9,771 nucleotides of DNA from Burkholderiales bacterium (lineage in GTDB: Bacteria; Pseudomonadota; Gammaproteobacteria; Burkholderiales; Burkholderiaceae_D). A program made the translations under genes and the position numbers. The stretch is taken from the NCBI GenBank assembly GCA_016197345.1, contig JACPVY010000490.1:1-9771 (forward strand), in the 5' to 3' direction. Below the pieces are notes generated by a model that did no database searches, had not been told where the DNA came from, and saw nothing but the letters and a program-made list of their open reading frames with translations. Shown here piece after piece: positions 8,201-9,771 of the stretch; the stretch's first letter is position 1; each line of letters opens with the position of its first letter.

Positions 8201-9771
8201 AATTACCGTGATTAAACAGTAGCCGCCCTTTGCGCTTGCTGTCTTCAAATTGCTGATTGAGCGCAATTGCTAATTCCGAATACTCAAACGCCCGCGCAAT
8301 TTCCCCTTGCGTGATCAGCCAAATCGCATAATACGAATACGCTAAGCACGAGGTTTCGGTATTGCCATGGCGCAGCGCAAAGTTAAGCGCTTTCAAGGCA
8401 TTCAGTGGGAAAATTTGTGGCCGTGCTAGATAAAGCGTAATGGCGGATTGCGATAATAATTCGAGCAAAATCAAGACTTCGGGGTCGCGCTCAATCGGCA
8501 AATGCATGAGATCAGCGACTTTACGTCCGGCCATTGTGCGCTCAATCTCAGCCTGTTCTTTTTGCATTTCTGCCGCAATTTCTTGCGGCTCTTGCGGGAA
8601 GCGGATGCCAAATAGCTGTAGCGTTTGCAACAGGGTCGAAACGGCGGCTTCCAAGCGCCCGGAAATTTGATACAGTGCTGCGCGCAAAATGGTTGCCCGC
8701 GCGCGGTCTAAGTCGCAATTGGCATGTGCTGGGATGAGGCCAAATGCTTCGTCGGCAGAGCGATATTCGCCGAGCAAATATTTACATTCGGCCAACGCGA
8801 GATACAGGCCAAAACTATCTTGGTAGCAGGTATCCCAACCATTTTCGGGCAGTAAGCTGACCGCCTGCGAAAAATAATTATGGGCCGAAGCATAAGCGAC
8901 CGCTAATTTGGCTTTCTTGCCCGCTAATACATTCAGTTGCCGCAACCAATCGCGTTCAGATTCGTCGGTGATCAGGCTAATGCCGCGATCAAAATGATTG
9001 ACCAATCCAAACGGTTCTTCTTCGACCGCAGAGGCGGTCATTTGCGATAACAGCGTGCGACCAATATGCAAATGCAAAGCGGGACGCGCTTCTTCTTGCG
9101 TCAATAAATAGGCCGCTTCTTGCACCCTATCATGTTGGAAGCGGTATTGATTCCCCATCCGCAAAATCAAGCCCAAGCGCACCGCTGGCCACAGATGTTC
9201 GTGCGTCGCGCCTACGCTTTGCCCATGCACCAAGGCGAGGCTATGCACATCGGTTTGATTGCCGAGATAAGCAAAGAGCTTGATCGCTTCTAAGGTCTGC
9301 GCAGGCAAGCTTTGCAACTTGTCTATCATCAGATCGACCACGTTTTCGGTAAAACCCTCGGCGCGTATGCCGCTTAAGTCCCAACACCAACGCCCACTTT
9401 CACCATCAAAGGTCAACAGCCGCGCGTCTGCTAAATGCGTCAAAAATTGGATTGTAAAAAAAGGATTGCCCGCCGTTTTGTCAAAAACCAATTGCGCTAA
9501 GGCCGCGACTTCTTCACCATCATCGTTCACGGTATCGACGACAAGCGCCGCGACATCTTCTTCTTTCAATGGCTGCAACACCATGTTTGTGACGACGGTG
9601 CCGCTCTTTTTGATCGTCGCTAGCGTGTTCATCAAAGGATGCGCGCTGTTGACTTCGTTATCGCGATACGCCCCTATCAGCAAGAAGTATTGCAGGGTCG
9701 AATTGGTCAAAATAAATTGCAGCAACTGCATCGTCGCCGCATCGGCCCATTGCAAATCATCTAAAAATAAA
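5271..9771 (-). CDS. Giant AAA-ATPase/GAF sensor histidine kinase, N-terminus beyond right edge
   Basis: Visible are 1,499 codons of a large signalling protein; the frame runs open through the right edge, so the start is off the window. From the edge: a Walker-B-like LFLDDLQWADAA (9770 downward) and the rest of a MalT/PknK-like ATPase (GAYRDNEV, KTAGNPFFTIQFL, FQHDRVQEAAYLL); about 550 residues of helical TPR-like repeats; a first GAF domain (about 7220-6750); a coiled coil (ERKRAEAALQQHRDQLEVTI, about 6740-6570); a second GAF domain (about 6560-6090); then the kinase core. The phospho-acceptor histidine is in AHELNTPIGN (codon at 5979-5981); the N box is NFINNALLHGF (about 5567-5600), G1 is DDGKGIPD (about 5480) and the F/G2 boxes are FDPFFTTKLGQGGNGLGLS (about 5398-5453). 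All catalytic boxes look intact. There is no receiver domain or transmembrane segment in the visible part, so it is probably cytosolic. This order matches proteins that carry an N-terminal Ser/Thr kinase domain before the ATPase; that part is not visible and is only inferred. It would autophosphorylate and pass phosphate to a response regulator not present here. Confidence 0.94.
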   Translation of the reverse strand, partial: LFLDDLQWADAATMQLLQFILTNSTLQYFLLIGAYRDNEVNSAHPLMNTLATIKKSGTVVTNMVLQPLKEEDVAALVVDTVNDDGEEVAALAQLVFDKTAGNPFFTIQFLTHLADARLLTFDGESGRWCWDLSGIRAEGFTENVVDLMIDKLQSLPAQTLEAIKLFAYLGNQTDVHSLALVHGQSVGATHEHLWPAVRLGLILRMGNQYRFQHDRVQEAAYLLTQEEARPALHLHIGRTLLSQMTASAVEEEPFGLVNHFDRGISLITDESERDWLRQLNVLAGKKAKLAVAYASAHNYFSQAVSLLPENGWDTCYQDSFGLYLALAECKYLLGEYRSADEAFGLIPAHANCDLDRARATILRAALYQISGRLEAAVSTLLQTLQLFGIRFPQEPQEIAAEMQKEQAEIERTMAGRKVADLMHLPIERDPEVLILLELLSQSAITLYLARPQIFPLNALKALNFALRHGNTETSCLAYSYYAIWLITQGEIARAFEYSELAIALNQQFEDSKRKGRLLFNHGNYINAWRKPMAVGVEILQNGFVACEEAGDLVFACYCAHIGIWNRIEKGDTLDNVHEAIRQYLPFVGQCQNTVVLQTLRLYQQFVACLQGKTWDVSSFDDDNYSEHLGFAVLTQANFGTGITRYHIIKQISEFTFGNFASSLKFAQNAHELLRAVNSSLIEANHHFYYALTLCTLYFDADEITRGQYAAILREKKEKLAVWAANCPENFGTRFQLVLAEIARIEARHDAAMLHYEQAIDLAHRNEFVQNEALANELAAQFYFMRGFDRIGKTYLLEAHRLYGEWGATAKQRQLERRFPGLAARVALAEKAALSTRIEQLDVQSVIKASQALSSVFELNSLIETLLRIVIENAGAERGLLILPSEQGYRIEASASTDHDGVQVHFLQMPVTSHDLPENVLKYVSRTHEKVLLDDAAGENPYSHDVYLLQAMPRSVLCLPLLKQGQLDGMLYLENRLTPGVFTPARIAVLEVLASQAAISLASATLLLNLQQENGERKRAEAALQQHRDQLEVTIAERTAELVRKNQEVEQQKSDLELVHNNIIVVSEIGRKMTASLRRDDIITALCDHINELMDATMVAVGFYHEETHRIDYPYTMIEQVRLALKGTQMRATVQRLAEWSVAQHSEIFLNDFAQEAAQYQLENETVVSASVGEQGVDSAWPQPGSAIYVPLMVKDRVLGVISVQSRQTNAYQRHHLSVLQTLAAYAAVALDNAQAYQKLQEAQKQLVAQEKMAGLGSLVAGVAHELNTPIGNCLLSSSVLLESTEGINAKMAAGAIQKADLRAYLASAQNCSTIIHRGLTSAANLVSSFKQVAVDQTTEQRRVFDLRKTSQEIIDNIMVRVKKTTHTLTMEIPDGISMNSYPGPYGQVISNFINNALLHGFEDIKGGKMVLRAFPPQNGRVKIVFSDDGKGIPDAHLKRIFDPFFTTKLGQGGNGLGLSVSFNIITSLLKGDVQVESSVGHGATFTLELPLNVPEGEKK

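Noticed and set aside
9753..9755. Start codon of the kinase at 9755
   Set aside because: The frame continues upstream through LFLDD to the window edge and this is the middle of a Walker-B motif, so the TTG is an internal leucine codon.

Overview
The window looks like a chromosomal segment of a beta-proteobacterium, probably Burkholderiales and perhaps Oxalobacteraceae-like. This is inferred from mid-range GC, a Cache-type chemoreceptor, a large AAA/GAF histidine-kinase fusion and a YHS-containing metal pump; no marker gene is present to prove it.

Layout: (1) Positions 1-2000, minus strand, hold most of a heavy-metal P1B-type ATPase of the copper/silver style, cut off at the left edge. (2) Positions 2077-2547, plus strand, hold a divergent MerR-family metal sensor. 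The 76-bp gap between the two genes carries a MerR-type promoter for the pump: -35 and -10 boxes 20 bp apart with a perfect 8-8-8 dyad in the spacer. (3) Positions 2548-2766 are non-coding, with one short inverted repeat. (4) Positions 2767-4806, plus strand, hold a methyl-accepting chemotaxis protein with a double-Cache sensor. (5) Positions 4806-5081 hold a doubtful small ORF with a lipobox-like motif. It begins at a strong hairpin just after the chemoreceptor and ends inside a very strong bidirectional terminator (5080-5122). (6) Positions 5271-9771, minus strand, hold the C-terminal ~1,500 residues of a giant sensor histidine kinase (AAA/MalT-type ATPase, helical repeats, GAF, coiled coil, GAF, HisKA, HATPase). 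It is cut off at the right edge and converges on the chemoreceptor unit.

How the genes work together: the ATPase and MerR protein form a self-contained metal-detoxification unit in which the sensor would untwist the 20-bp-spaced promoter when metal binds. The chemoreceptor and the giant kinase are separate sensory genes facing tail to tail across the terminator; nothing in the sequence links them functionally.

I found no RNA genes, CRISPR arrays, insertion sequences or phage genes. The most interesting points are the regulator's mercury-type cysteine set (one cysteine shifted by one position) paired with a copper-style pump, the pump's unusual run of metal-binding modules, the small lipoprotein-like ORF between two hairpins, and the giant kinase.
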